This document shows, one piece after another, positions 49,644 through 58,752 of a DNA stretch of 64,000 nt. A program made the translations under genes and the position numbers. Numbering within the stretch: the stretch's first letter is position 1; each line of letters starts with the position of its first letter. Origin of the DNA: Teichococcus wenyumeiae. GTDB taxonomy: Bacteria; Pseudomonadota; Alphaproteobacteria; Acetobacterales; Acetobacteraceae. Under the pieces are notes generated by a model. The model was not told the DNA's origin, ran no database searches, and worked only from the letters and a program-made list of their open reading frames with translations. The DNA lies in the NCBI RefSeq assembly GCF_003696345.1, contig NZ_RFLX01000005.1, forward strand, positions 112,777-176,776, given 5' to 3'.

Positions 49644-50543
49644 ATGCCGGGGCGCGCCGCCGCCCTGCCCTTCCTGCTGGCCCCCTTGGCGCAGCCGGTG
49701 AAGCAGGCCATCGCCGCCCAGGTCAGCGCCATCTTCAACGACCGCAGCCGGGGCGAGGCGCCGGTGATGCGCCGGCCGGACGGGCTCTTCGGCCCTAGCT
49801 CCGTCGCCTGGCGCGTGCATGGCGATGTCACCTCCATGATGGTGGGCGGCATTGCCGGGCTGCTGCTGCAGATGCTGCACCCCGCCGTGCTGGCCGGGGT
49901 CTGGGACCATTCCAACTTCCGCGCCGACATGCACGGCCGGCTGCGCCGCACCGCGCGCTTCATCGCGATCACCACCTATGGCGGGCGGGAGGAAGCGGAG
50001 GCGCTGATCACCCGCATCCGCCGCATCCATGACCAGGTGCGCGGCCAATTGCCGGACGGCACGCCCTACGCCGCCAACGACCCCGCCCTGCTGGCCTGGG
50101 TGCATGTGACCGAGGCCACCAGCTTCCTCGACGGCTGGCGCCGCTATGCCGAGCCGGAGATGTCCCTGGCCGACCAGGACCGCTACTTCGCCGAGATGGC
50201 CCAGGTGGCCGAGGCGCTCGGCGCCGCCCCGGTGCCGCGCAGCCGGATGGAGGCGCAGCGGCTGATCGCCGCTATGCGGCCGGACTTGCGCTGCGATGCC
50301 CGCACCCGGGAAGTGGCGGCGCTGATCCTGAACCGCCCTGCCCCGCACCCCCTGGCCGAGCCCTTGCAGACCCTGACCATGCAGGCCGCCATCGACCTGC
50401 TGCCGGATTGGGCGCGGCGCCTGCACGGCCTGCCCGCGCCCGGCCTGCGCCTGCCGCTGATCCGCGCCGGCACCCGCGGCATCGCCCGCACCCTTCGCTG
50501 GAGCTTCGAGCGGCCGGCGAGACGCTCCCCGGCGCAAGGCTGA
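49644..50543 (+). CDS. DUF2236 / MpaB-family oxygenase-like protein
   Basis: Protein of 299 residues of the DUF2236 family, which includes the latex-clearing oxygenases and the fungal MpaB. Helical segments with MMVGGIAGLLLQMLHPAVLAG and the following RLRRTARFIAITTYGG and LLAWVHVTEATSFLDGW hold the His and Arg positions that bind b-type haem in the family. Actual substrate and activity are unknown. GGGGGA before the ATG supports the start. Followed 61 bases later by the ADA-like gene. Confidence 0.85.
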   Translation: MPGRAAALPFLLAPLAQPVKQAIAAQVSAIFNDRSRGEAPVMRRPDGLFGPSSVAWRVHGDVTSMMVGGIAGLLLQMLHPAVLAGVWDHSNFRADMHGRLRRTARFIAITTYGGREEAEALITRIRRIHDQVRGQLPDGTPYAANDPALLAWVHVTEATSFLDGWRRYAEPEMSLADQDRYFAEMAQVAEALGAAPVPRSRMEAQRLIAAMRPDLRCDARTREVAALILNRPAPHPLAEPLQTLTMQAAIDLLPDWARRLHGLPAPGLRLPLIRAGTRGIARTLRWSFERPARRSPAQG

Positions 50544-50604
50544 CCATCCCGCGGCGCGGAGCGCTTTTTCTGGAAGATCATCGCCGGCTTCGCTAGGGTC
50601 GGAC

Positions 50605-51798
50605 ATGGAACAGCCTTCAACCCCCGCCGTGGCCCCGGTCGTGACGACCGATATCCACACGCACCTGACCGGTGCGCCGCGTTCCGCCGAACTCATCCGC
50701 CTCGGGCTGCTGCACGACCTGCATTACCCGGCCGCCATGCTGCGCCTCGCCGGCATCCCCCTGCCCGAAGGCGTCCGGCTGAGCGAGGAAGACACCCGCA
50801 TCCTGCCCGGCGGCATCGCCGCCCCGGCCCGTGGCTCGCCCATGCTGCGCCTGCGGGAACTGCCGCGCGAAAGCCACGCCCAGTTGGAAGCCGCCATGGA
50901 AATGCCCCGGCGCCCCGCCGATGGCAGCGGCCCCGACCCCTTCCTGCTGCTGGAACGCGCCTATTCCGTCCGCCGGCCCCTCGGCGCCCATCCGGCGCTG
51001 CTGGCGGGCATCCTGGATTCCGTGGCGGCCGATGCGGCACGGGACGGCGTGCGGCATATCGAACTCAGCGCCAGCGCGCCCCTGGCGGAGGATGGCGAGG
51101 CCTGGCTCCGGGCGGCGGAAGCGGCGGCGCGCGGCGCCCTGGCGCTCCGCGGCGTGCGGATCCTTTTCCTGGCCACCGTCAACCGCCATGCCGCACCGGC
51201 CGATATCGCCCGTGCCCTGGCGCGGCTGGATGCGCTGATGGCCGCCTTCCCGCTGCTGGCCGGGCTCGACATCGCCGGGCACGAGACCAACCCGACCGGC
51301 GACTTCATGCCCACCGTGGTCGCCTGGGCCTCCGCCCGCGTGCGGCGCGGGCTGCCCACCGTGGTGCGGGTGCATGCAGGGGAGACCGCCTGCCACCCCG
51401 GCAATGTCCGCATGGCCCTGGAAGGCTTCCGCGAAGCCGGGCTGCCGCCGGGCATGGGCCGCATCGGCCACGCGCTCTACGGCGTCGGCCGGCGTGAGGT
51501 GGCATTGGCGCGCGAGATCGGCGCGGTGGTGGAAATGGGCATCGGCTCCAACCGCGCGCTGGGCTACCGCAGCGGGCCAGGGCGCAGCGGCGGCGGCGGG
51601 CGGCTGGCGCGGCTGATCGGCGCCGGCGTGCCCACGGTGCTGGGCACGGACGGGCATGGCATCTACGGCACCTCCCCGGCGCGGGAAGCGGTGCGGGCCC
51701 TGCGGGACGGCGCCAGCGCGGCGGTGATGGCGGAAGTCGCGCGGCATGAGGCGGACCACCTGCGGCGGGTGGCGGCGGCCTTTCCGGCAGTGGCCTGA
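50605..51798 (+). CDS. Adenosine deaminase-like amidohydrolase
   Basis: Protein of 397 residues of the ADA superfamily. Zinc-ligand motif HTH at 18-20, VRVHAGETA with the proton-shuttling Glu, GHALYG, and TDG at 348-350. True adenosine deaminases have TDD there, so the second Asp is replaced by Gly. With the unusual insertion around 60-110, a substrate other than adenosine is likely. Probably co-transcribed with the DUF2236 gene. Confidence 0.82.
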   Translation: MEQPSTPAVAPVVTTDIHTHLTGAPRSAELIRLGLLHDLHYPAAMLRLAGIPLPEGVRLSEEDTRILPGGIAAPARGSPMLRLRELPRESHAQLEAAMEMPRRPADGSGPDPFLLLERAYSVRRPLGAHPALLAGILDSVAADAARDGVRHIELSASAPLAEDGEAWLRAAEAAARGALALRGVRILFLATVNRHAAPADIARALARLDALMAAFPLLAGLDIAGHETNPTGDFMPTVVAWASARVRRGLPTVVRVHAGETACHPGNVRMALEGFREAGLPPGMGRIGHALYGVGRREVALAREIGAVVEMGIGSNRALGYRSGPGRSGGGGRLARLIGAGVPTVLGTDGHGIYGTSPAREAVRALRDGASAAVMAEVARHEADHLRRVAAAFPAVA

Positions 51799-51802
51799 TA
51801 AA

Positions 51803-51850
51803 GAAAGGGCCGGGGGAAGGAATTCCCCCGGCACCCCCATCTTCTTTTTG
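51803..51850. repeat. Intergenic repeat element, type B single module
   Basis: A 10-bp stem GCCGGGGGAA/TTCCCCCGGC with GGAA loop at 51809-51832 is followed by ACCCCCATCTTCTTTTTGCGG. The same order of hairpin, C-run and CTTCTTTTT-like tract is seen at both ends of the 6.3-6.5 kb element. It begins a few bases after the stop of the ADA-like gene and has the hairpin-plus-T-run shape of an intrinsic terminator. Confidence 0.7.
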
Positions 51851-51916
51851 CGGTTCGGACCGTGCTGCCCGTGGTGAGCGGGCGTGGGGGAGAGAAGGTG
51901 CCCTCCCCCGCGCGGG

Positions 51917-53152
<1,236 letters not shown>

Positions 53153-53199
53153 TGCGCCGGGTTCCTTTTGCCGAGGAGAGAATTCCGCGTGGGTTTGCC

Positions 53200-53390
53200 G
53201 CAGGCGCGCGGTGCGGGCAAGGCGGTCATGACCATGCCAGCCGCACCGAACGCGGGATGCTGGCCCGGCCAAGGGCGTTGTGGGAGAGGCGGAGAAGGAC
53301 GCGGAGCGCTTCCGCCGGCGGTTGCGGGCTGGGCGGCAGGCGGCGCGGGGCTCCGGACGAGGCGGGTCCGGCCGCAGCCAGGGCGGCGTG
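53200..53390 (-). pseudogene. Remnant of the 3' end of the transposase-like gene
   Basis: These 191 bases match 56081-56270, the 3' end and downstream flank of the transposase-like gene, with small changes. On the minus strand both encode a nearly identical tail: here [20 protein letters not shown] then PRSVRLAWS, there [20 protein letters not shown] then PRSVRLAWA. The rest of the gene is missing, so this is a truncated copy squeezed between argG and the NUDIX gene. Confidence 0.7.
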
Positions 53391-53395
53391 CTTGT

Positions 53396-53848
53396 TCAGG
53401 TTGAGGGCCGCTGCAACCGGCCCTGCTTCGCCAAGCTCTCCAGGAGGAGGCGCAGATCGTCTTCCTGAACCTTCGTGGCCGCCTCCGACAGCGGGAACCA
53501 TTGCCGGACCCGCTGTGCCCGCTCTGGCCAATCGTCGAGTTGCTGGTCGACCCACATCGCGAAGACCTCCACCTGGCACGGCACCGCCTGGGCCTGCGGC
53601 ATCTCCTTCAGGTAGCAATAGGTTCCCAGGGAGTCCGGCTGCACCTCGCCCATGAGCCCGGCTTCCTCGAAGGCCTCCTTGGCCGCGACCTCCGGCCCGG
53701 TCAGATCCTGCTCGGCCCAGCCTTTCGGCAGCACCCAGCGCCCGGTTCCCCGGCTGGTCAGCAACATGATCCAGACTTGGTCACCCTGCTGCGCCAGCGG
53801 CACGGCGGCGAATTGTTGCCCGCTTTTCCGCAGAACCCGCCCGGCCAT
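53396..53848 (-). CDS. NUDIX hydrolase (diphosphoinositol-polyphosphate phosphohydrolase-like)
   Basis: Protein of 150 residues. The Nudix box region spans 43-65, with the KEAFEEAGL core but Leu in place of the first Glu; PKGWAEQDLTGPEVAA is typical of the DIPP/MutT-like members in alphaproteobacteria. Substrate unknown. GGGGAGTG four bases before the ATG at 53848 supports the start. The stop falls at the edge of the repeated remnant, so the C-terminus may have been altered by that insertion. Confidence 0.85.
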   Translation of the reverse strand: MAGRVLRKSGQQFAAVPLAQQGDQVWIMLLTSRGTGRWVLPKGWAEQDLTGPEVAAKEAFEEAGLMGEVQPDSLGTYCYLKEMPQAQAVPCQVEVFAMWVDQQLDDWPERAQRVRQWFPLSEAATKVQEDDLRLLLESLAKQGRLQRPST

Positions 53849-54135
53849 GAAACACTCCCCATGATGTCCATAACAGATCACGATACGGCATTGGTTGACC
53901 CCGGCAATCACGCGCTGGCCTCCGGCAGGCCGCTGTTTTCAGCAGCCTTGCGGGTCAATTCGCCCAGGGAGTGGCGGGCCCGGGCGGAAAGGTCAGCGAA
54001 GACCTTCCGGCCCGTGAAGCCCGGCGGCCAACCCCGCGCCCGGCAGGCCCGCGACAGCCCTGAAGACAAAGGGCGCCGGGGCAGGCACCGTCCCGCTCCC
54101 GCGGGCGGCTTGTAGAAGGCCTCCGGAAAGGCCGC
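53849..54135. other. Intergenic region upstream of the NUDIX gene
   Basis: No gene is supported. It follows the 3' end of the phosphate transporter gene and holds the likely NUDIX promoter; only weak -35/-10-like matches were seen at 53855-53905 on the minus strand. Confidence 0.5.
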
Positions 54136-55146
54136 TCAGCCCAGCACCATGGCGCTCAGCCAGTAGCCAAGCGCGCCCACGGCCGCGGCGGCAGGCAGGG
54201 TCACGACCCAGGCCCAGACGATGCGCCGCGCAACGCCCCAGCGGACGGCGGAGACACGGCGGGCGGCGCCGACGCCCACGATGGCGCCAGTGACGGTATG
54301 GGTGGTGGAGACGGGAATGCCGAGCCAGGTCGCGCCGAAAAGCGACAGGGCGCCGCCGGTTTCCGCGCAGAAGCCCTGGACGGGGCGCAGTTCCGTGATG
54401 CGCGACCCCATGGTGCGGACGATGCGCCAGCCGCCCATGAGCGTGCCGAGGCCCATGGCGGCATGGCAGGCGATGACGACCCAGAAGGGCACGTGAAAGG
54501 TCTCCCCCGTCATCCCCTGGGAGAAGAGGAGGATGGCGATGATGCCCATGGTTTTCTGCGCATCGTTGCCGCCATGTCCCAGGCTGAAGAGGGAGGAAGA
54601 GAGGAGCTGGAGCACCCGGAAGCGCCGGTCGACCGCATAGGGTGTGGAGCGGCGCGCGGCCCAACTGGTGATGAGCACGAGGAGCAGGGCGAGGAGAAAG
54701 CCGAGCAGCGGCGAGATGACGATAAAGGCCGCGACCGTGCCGACGCCGCCCCAGAGCACCGCCCAGAAGCCTGCCTTGGCGACAGCGGCGCCGACCAACC
54801 CGCCGACAAGGGCGTGGCTGGAGGATGAAGGGATTCCCCAGATCCAGGTGGCCACGTTCCAGGCAATGGCGCCGATCAGCGCGCCGCTGATCACGGCGGG
54901 GTCCACTGCATCCGCCGCGACGATGCCCTGGCCGATGGTGTTGGCGACGTGCAGGCCGAAAAAGAGGAAGGCGATGAAGTTGAAGAAGGCGGCCCAGACC
55001 ACGGCGACGCGCGGCGCCAGCACGCGGGTGGAAACAACGGTGGCGATGGAATTCGCGGCGTCGTGCAGCCCGTTCAGGAAATCAAAGAAGAGGGCGATGG
55101 CGATCAGGGTGACGAGAAGCGGCAGCCCGATGCTGACGGCGGTCAC
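54136..55146 (-). CDS. Low-affinity inorganic phosphate transporter (Pit family)
   Basis: Membrane protein of 336 residues with about ten helices. The two inverted Pit signatures are FFDFLNGLHDAANSIATVVS and SLFSLGHGGNDAQKTMGI, plus GIPSSSSHALVGG and GIPVSTTHTVTGA. It imports phosphate with metal cation and proton. The start codon is GTG at 55146. It is 12 bases after a DUF47 (PhoU-like) gene, the standard partner. Confidence 0.94.
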   Translation of the reverse strand: MTAVSIGLPLLVTLIAIALFFDFLNGLHDAANSIATVVSTRVLAPRVAVVWAAFFNFIAFLFFGLHVANTIGQGIVAADAVDPAVISGALIGAIAWNVATWIWGIPSSSSHALVGGLVGAAVAKAGFWAVLWGGVGTVAAFIVISPLLGFLLALLLVLITSWAARRSTPYAVDRRFRVLQLLSSSLFSLGHGGNDAQKTMGIIAILLFSQGMTGETFHVPFWVVIACHAAMGLGTLMGGWRIVRTMGSRITELRPVQGFCAETGGALSLFGATWLGIPVSTTHTVTGAIVGVGAARRVSAVRWGVARRIVWAWVVTLPAAAAVGALGYWLSAMVLG

Positions 55147-55158
55147 GCGCGGCGTTCC

Positions 55159-55800
55159 TCAGACCTGCTCGACCATGACGGCCTGGATGAGGTCGGTCAC
55201 GTCCTCGCAGCGGTCGGCCACCGCCTCAATGCCATCATAGACCATCTGCACCATGAGCTTGTGGCCGGGGGAGCTGGTGTCGGTTTCGGCGAACAGGGCG
55301 TCCATGCCGGCCTGCAGGGCGCGGTCCGCCTCGCTCTCGATCGCGTCCACTGCCTCGCACATGGAACCCAGGGCGCGGGCATTGCCGGAGATGTCTTCCA
55401 GCAGGGGCATGCCGTCGCGCAGGCTCTCGCAGGCGCGGATGATGCAGTCGGCCATGGTCAGCATCTGCGGCGTGACCGAGACCTTGTAGAGGGTCAGGCG
55501 CCGCCCGGCATCCTTCATGCGGTCGATCACATCGTCCAGCGCGTCGGTCAGGCTCAGGATATCGGCGCGGTCGAAGGGCGTGATGAAGGAGCGGTGGATG
55601 GAGCGGATGGTGGCGCGGCTGATCTCGTCCGCCTCACGCTCGATCCGGCGAAGATCAGCATAGTGGGCGGCATTGGCGGGGTCCGCCAGCATGGCGCGGA
55701 AGACATGCGCGGCATCCACCGTGCGGGCGGCCTGCGTGGCGAAGGCAGCCACGAACGTATCATCCCGCGGCATCAGCATGCGGAAGAGCTTGAGGACCAT
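55159..55800 (-). CDS. DUF47 family PhoU-like protein
   Basis: Protein of 213 residues, all-helical and related to PhoU: RRIEREADEISRATIRSIHR and EAVDAIESEADRALQAGMD are the two metal-binding E-x-x-x-D repeats. DUF47 proteins are thought to regulate the adjacent Pit transporter. First gene of the two-gene operon. The open frame reaches 56070 but the conserved N-terminus (MVLKLFRMLMPRDD) begins at 55800. Confidence 0.92.
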   Translation of the reverse strand: MVLKLFRMLMPRDDTFVAAFATQAARTVDAAHVFRAMLADPANAAHYADLRRIEREADEISRATIRSIHRSFITPFDRADILSLTDALDDVIDRMKDAGRRLTLYKVSVTPQMLTMADCIIRACESLRDGMPLLEDISGNARALGSMCEAVDAIESEADRALQAGMDALFAETDTSSPGHKLMVQMVYDGIEAVADRCEDVTDLIQAVMVEQV

Positions 55801-56104
55801 GCATCGGCTCCAGGGGACCTGAGGAGCGGGAGCCACTAACGCAAAACATGTGGCAGGTCGATGACGGCGATACTCCGCAGCTTGGGGACCATGCTGCCAG
55901 CCAGCACGAGTTTCGGCAGCCATCGGGATGATGAAGCGGTGGCCCACATGGTTTGCCTGGGGGCGTGGTTCGCCCGGCATGCGTAGCCGGCCCCATGAAC
56001 TTCCCCGATCACCTTTTGGTATTCGAAGCAGCCAGCCTGCTTTCGGCCAGCACCACCTGAGGCCTGTCATCTGGAAACCCGCAGGCGCGGTGCGGGCAAG
56101 GCGG
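55801..56104. other. Intergenic region between DUF47 and the transposase-like gene
   Basis: No gene is supported in these 304 bases. The segment from 56081 on belongs to the repeat shared with 53.2 kb, so only 55801-56080 is unique; it must hold the promoter of the phosphate operon. Confidence 0.5.
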
Positions 56105-56671
56105 TCATGCCCATGCCAGCCGCACGGAACGCGGGATGCTGGCCCGGCCGAGGGCGTTGCGGGAAAGGCGGAGCAGGCTGCGGAGCGCTTCCGCCGGCAA
56201 ATTGGGGTTGAGCGGCAGGCGGCGCAGGGTTTCGGACAAAAGCGGGTCCGGCAGCAGCCAGGGCGGCGCGTTCAAGGCCGCGCGCAGGCCGAGGCGGCGG
56301 ATAAGCACCAGCAGCGGCAGGCCGCCAAGCCGCGCGGCACGGCGGCAGGCACGGCAGATGCTGTATTCCAGCGCGCGCAGCGGGTGGCCCGGCGGGGCGG
56401 CGGCGAGTGCGCGCAGCAGGCGGTGCCAGAAGCCATCATGCACCAAGCGGCGGAAGAAGCGGGCGACGGTTTCGGGGCGGCCGAAATGCGACGGCAGGTT
56501 CTTCCACGGGTCGCCGAGTTGATGGGCGAGGTGGAAGATGGCGTCCAGCCGCTGGCGTGGGTCTGAGGTGCGGCGGCCTTGGGGAGAGAGGGTCGGGAGG
56601 AAGGGCTGGAGAGCGGCCCAGGTAGCATCGGAGAGCGATGTCCAGGAAGTCGAGGTATTGAAGTTGGACAT
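56105..56671 (-). CDS. Transposase-like protein with DUF4096 domain, no DDE domain
   Basis: Protein of 188 residues. Residues 13-85 resemble the DUF4096 N-terminal domain of IS5-like transposases: LSDATWAALQPFLP, RQRLDAIFHLAHQLGDPWKN, HFGRPETVARFFRRLVHDGF. The rest is Arg/Leu-rich and lacks any DDE catalytic triad, so it cannot transpose by itself. GGAGG nine bases before the ATG and a textbook promoter upstream suggest that it is expressed. A second copy of only the 3' part lies at 53.2 kb. It may be a relic or a recruited DNA-binding protein. Confidence 0.7.
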   Translation of the reverse strand: MSNFNTSTSWTSLSDATWAALQPFLPTLSPQGRRTSDPRQRLDAIFHLAHQLGDPWKNLPSHFGRPETVARFFRRLVHDGFWHRLLRALAAAPPGHPLRALEYSICRACRRAARLGGLPLLVLIRRLGLRAALNAPPWLLPDPLLSETLRRLPLNPNLPAEALRSLLRLSRNALGRASIPRSVRLAWA

Positions 56672-56698
56672 GCAAGCTCACCTCCAGACTGCGAGCAC

Positions 56699-56727
56699 AA
56701 GATAATAGGAATTTATGCTTATGTCAA
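56699..56727 (-). promoter_or_regulatory. Strong sigma-70 promoter for the transposase-like gene
   Basis: On the minus strand TTGACA (56722-56727) is followed after exactly 17 bases by TATCTT (56699-56704), ending 27 bases before the ATG at 56671. It is the best sigma-70 consensus match in the window and lies in AT-rich DNA. Confidence 0.75.
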
Positions 56728-56773
56728 GCCGCCCCCCGAACTTCAGTGGCACCCGCCGCATTCGGCCCGTGCA

Positions 56774-58111
56774 TCATTCGTTTAGGCAATGCACCACAAG
56801 ATCGGCAAAAGTGTCCCACAATGCCATCAAGTGATCGCTTGCGGGCGCGAGGTTTGGCGAATGAACATATTTATTGAGGGTATCAACAGAGATTATCGCA
56901 TCCATAGTACGCGCCTTGCGAACAACTTCCAGGTAACGCTTGTTGATTTTGCCTTGCGTATGCAGATTTTCCGCTGAAGCAACAAGCTTTTTTGCTAGCG
57001 GGTCATTCTCGACTACAGCCGCTAACTTGGCTTGCTTGATATAATTATCTACTGAAAGTTCCAAGAGAACGCGACACAAAACAGCAATCGCATTGGGGTG
57101 TTCTTCCAATCGAAGTTTATACTGCAGCTCATTCCAAATATCTTTATGGCGCTGGAGCCTACCGGTCCATGCCACTCCATAATCGTGATGCGGAATAAGT
57201 GTTAGTCGCTTCTGCAGCCTTGATGCTTTTACTACAATAGGCTTTGGGTTAGGAAAAAATTCAGGCTCTGGATCTGATTTTGCGGGCTTCGGCTTTTCTC
57301 TTTTGGGAAGCTGCAACGCGTCAGCGGCAGTTGGTAAAATGCCTTCTGCTTCGAGTTCATCCAGATATTCTAACTTGCGATCAACATCCCACACATCATC
57401 AAGAGTTTTCCGTCGACGGGCCAAGTCATCGGCAATTCGTGCTAATGCTTTAAGAACAGCATCTTCCTTGCGGGTGAATTCGAATCTTCCCTTCGCTATT
57501 GTGATGCCCACACGATGACGAAAGGCTTCCGCAGAGAGAAGGCGGTTAAGGTTACTACGAGGGATACGCCCTCGGCTTGGCATCAAACCGACTAATTTTA
57601 GTCGGCTCTCAATTTCATCTGCAACGTTGAGCTTACCGCCTTTCCCCGTTCGGTTGACGAACGTGGATTTCATGCGATCATCCCAATTACTCTGACCTAC
57701 GCCTCCCTGACTGCCTGTGTGCCTTCTATATAAAATTTCGTCTATCTTATCGCGGTCGCTCTCCACCCTGCACATAGTCTGCACCGGGAATGAGCCCTCC
57801 CACTGGGCACGAAGATCAGCGAAAAAATTCTTTAATTCTATACTCGGAGCACGTCCGGGAGATGAAAGTAATTTCAGACATGTTATGCGGCGATTACCAT
57901 CATAGACTGTAAATCTATCGCCCTCCAGGCAAACCAAAGGAGGTTCATAAATTCCGCCAGTGTTTACGATATCCTTAGCAAGACCACGCATCTGGGTAGA
58001 CATGTTTGAAAATAACCACGCAATGGCTGCTGTTTCATTTTCAAGCTCACCATGACGATCATTCGCGCGATTGGTAGAGAGATTTTCAATGGGGACTAAC
58101 TTGTAGCTCAC
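56774..58111 (-). CDS. ParB/Srx-fold N-terminal domain protein on low-GC DNA
   Basis: Protein of 445 residues. The N-terminal part matches the ParB/sulfiredoxin fold: LVPIENL at the start, PPLVCLEGDRFTVYDGNRRI with the GNRR motif, then a linker with WDDRMKSTF. A Lys/Pro-rich hinge lies near 255-290. The C-terminal 140 residues are helical, with NKYVHSPNLAPASDHLMALW that recalls HEPN-type domains; this is inference. Base composition is unlike its neighbours (25 of 60 G/C at 57181-57240). It starts with GTG after GGGAG. Such solitary proteins occur in genomic islands and may serve in phage or plasmid defence, but no function is shown. Confidence 0.75.
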   Translation of the reverse strand: MSYKLVPIENLSTNRANDRHGELENETAAIAWLFSNMSTQMRGLAKDIVNTGGIYEPPLVCLEGDRFTVYDGNRRITCLKLLSSPGRAPSIELKNFFADLRAQWEGSFPVQTMCRVESDRDKIDEILYRRHTGSQGGVGQSNWDDRMKSTFVNRTGKGGKLNVADEIESRLKLVGLMPSRGRIPRSNLNRLLSAEAFRHRVGITIAKGRFEFTRKEDAVLKALARIADDLARRRKTLDDVWDVDRKLEYLDELEAEGILPTAADALQLPKREKPKPAKSDPEPEFFPNPKPIVVKASRLQKRLTLIPHHDYGVAWTGRLQRHKDIWNELQYKLRLEEHPNAIAVLCRVLLELSVDNYIKQAKLAAVVENDPLAKKLVASAENLHTQGKINKRYLEVVRKARTMDAIISVDTLNKYVHSPNLAPASDHLMALWDTFADLVVHCLNE

Positions 58112-58240
58112 CGAACTCCCACCCTTCAGCTTTCCAAATAATATCTACATAGAAATAATATTCCGCAATACGCAATTGCCTTTCTCCCATCCACAGGCCC
58201 TAGCGACCGCCAATCCCTGCTGATAACCGGACTTTAATGC
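58112..58240 (-). promoter_or_regulatory. AT-rich upstream region of the ParB-like gene
   Basis: On the minus strand the stretch 58128-58180 holds TTGCGG and, 19 bases further, TATTAT, a plausible promoter with long spacing. The low GC ends near 58190, which marks the likely right edge of the acquired segment. Confidence 0.35.
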
Positions 58241-58305
58241 AGGTCCAGGAGGCTCAGCCTCCTGGCGGATAGGGGTCCGGGGGAAGGCGGCGCCTTCCCC
58301 TGGCC
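58241..58305. repeat. Intergenic repeat element, single end module
   Basis: Two hairpins, 58245-58265 (CCAGGAGGC, loop TCA) and 58280-58300 (GGGGAAGGC, loop GGC), linked by GGCGGATAGGGGTCCG. The layout is the same as an end module of the type A/B elements. It lies between the foreign ParB-like gene and the 3' end of nfeD, 19 bases from the nfeD stop. Confidence 0.6.
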
Positions 58306-58323
58306 GGATGCCGCAAGCGCGCC

Positions 58324-58752
58324 CTACCCCGGCCGCACCAGCAGGGTCATGCCCTGCACGGCGATGACCTCGACCCGCGCGCCGGGATCGGCTGCCGTTG
58401 TCAGGCGCACGGGCCAGTCAGAATCGCCGATGCGGGCGCGGCCTTCCAGCCCCTGGGCTTCCAGCAGGTGGCCAGTGCGGCCGACGAGGCCGGAGGATGG
58501 GGTGTTGAGGGCCGCGGGTGCCGCGCGGGGGCGGAACAGTTTCAGGCTGACGCCGATGCCGGCGGCCAGCAGCGCCATGAAGACCAGGGCGGTGGCGATG
58601 AAGCCGGGGTCGAAGGCCAGCAGCACCAGCCCGGTGCCCAGGGCCGCCGCGCCGATCCAGACCAGGAAGGCGCCGGGCAGCAGCAGTTCCGCCGCCATGG
58701 CCAGCAGGCCCAGCACCACCCAGATGGCCCAGGGGGCGAACCAGCCGGTCAT
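58324..58752 (-). CDS. NfeD family membrane protein
   Basis: Protein of 142 residues with two or three N-terminal membrane helices (about 5-70) and a C-terminal OB-fold domain (GLVGRTGHLLEAQGLEGRAR, then VIAVQGMTLLV). NfeD proteins pair with SPFH proteins and are thought to form membrane microdomain scaffolds. Its start overlaps the stop of the SPFH gene by one base (TGATG). Confidence 0.9.
   Translation of the reverse strand: MTGWFAPWAIWVVLGLLAMAAELLLPGAFLVWIGAAALGTGLVLLAFDPGFIATALVFMALLAAGIGVSLKLFRPRAAPAALNTPSSGLVGRTGHLLEAQGLEGRARIGDSDWPVRLTTAADPGARVEVIAVQGMTLLVRPG

Noticed and set aside
53226..53618. Apparent 130-codon minus-strand gene
   Set aside because: Its upper part is a shadow of the NUDIX gene; only the last part is a remnant of the transposase-like gene, annotated as such.
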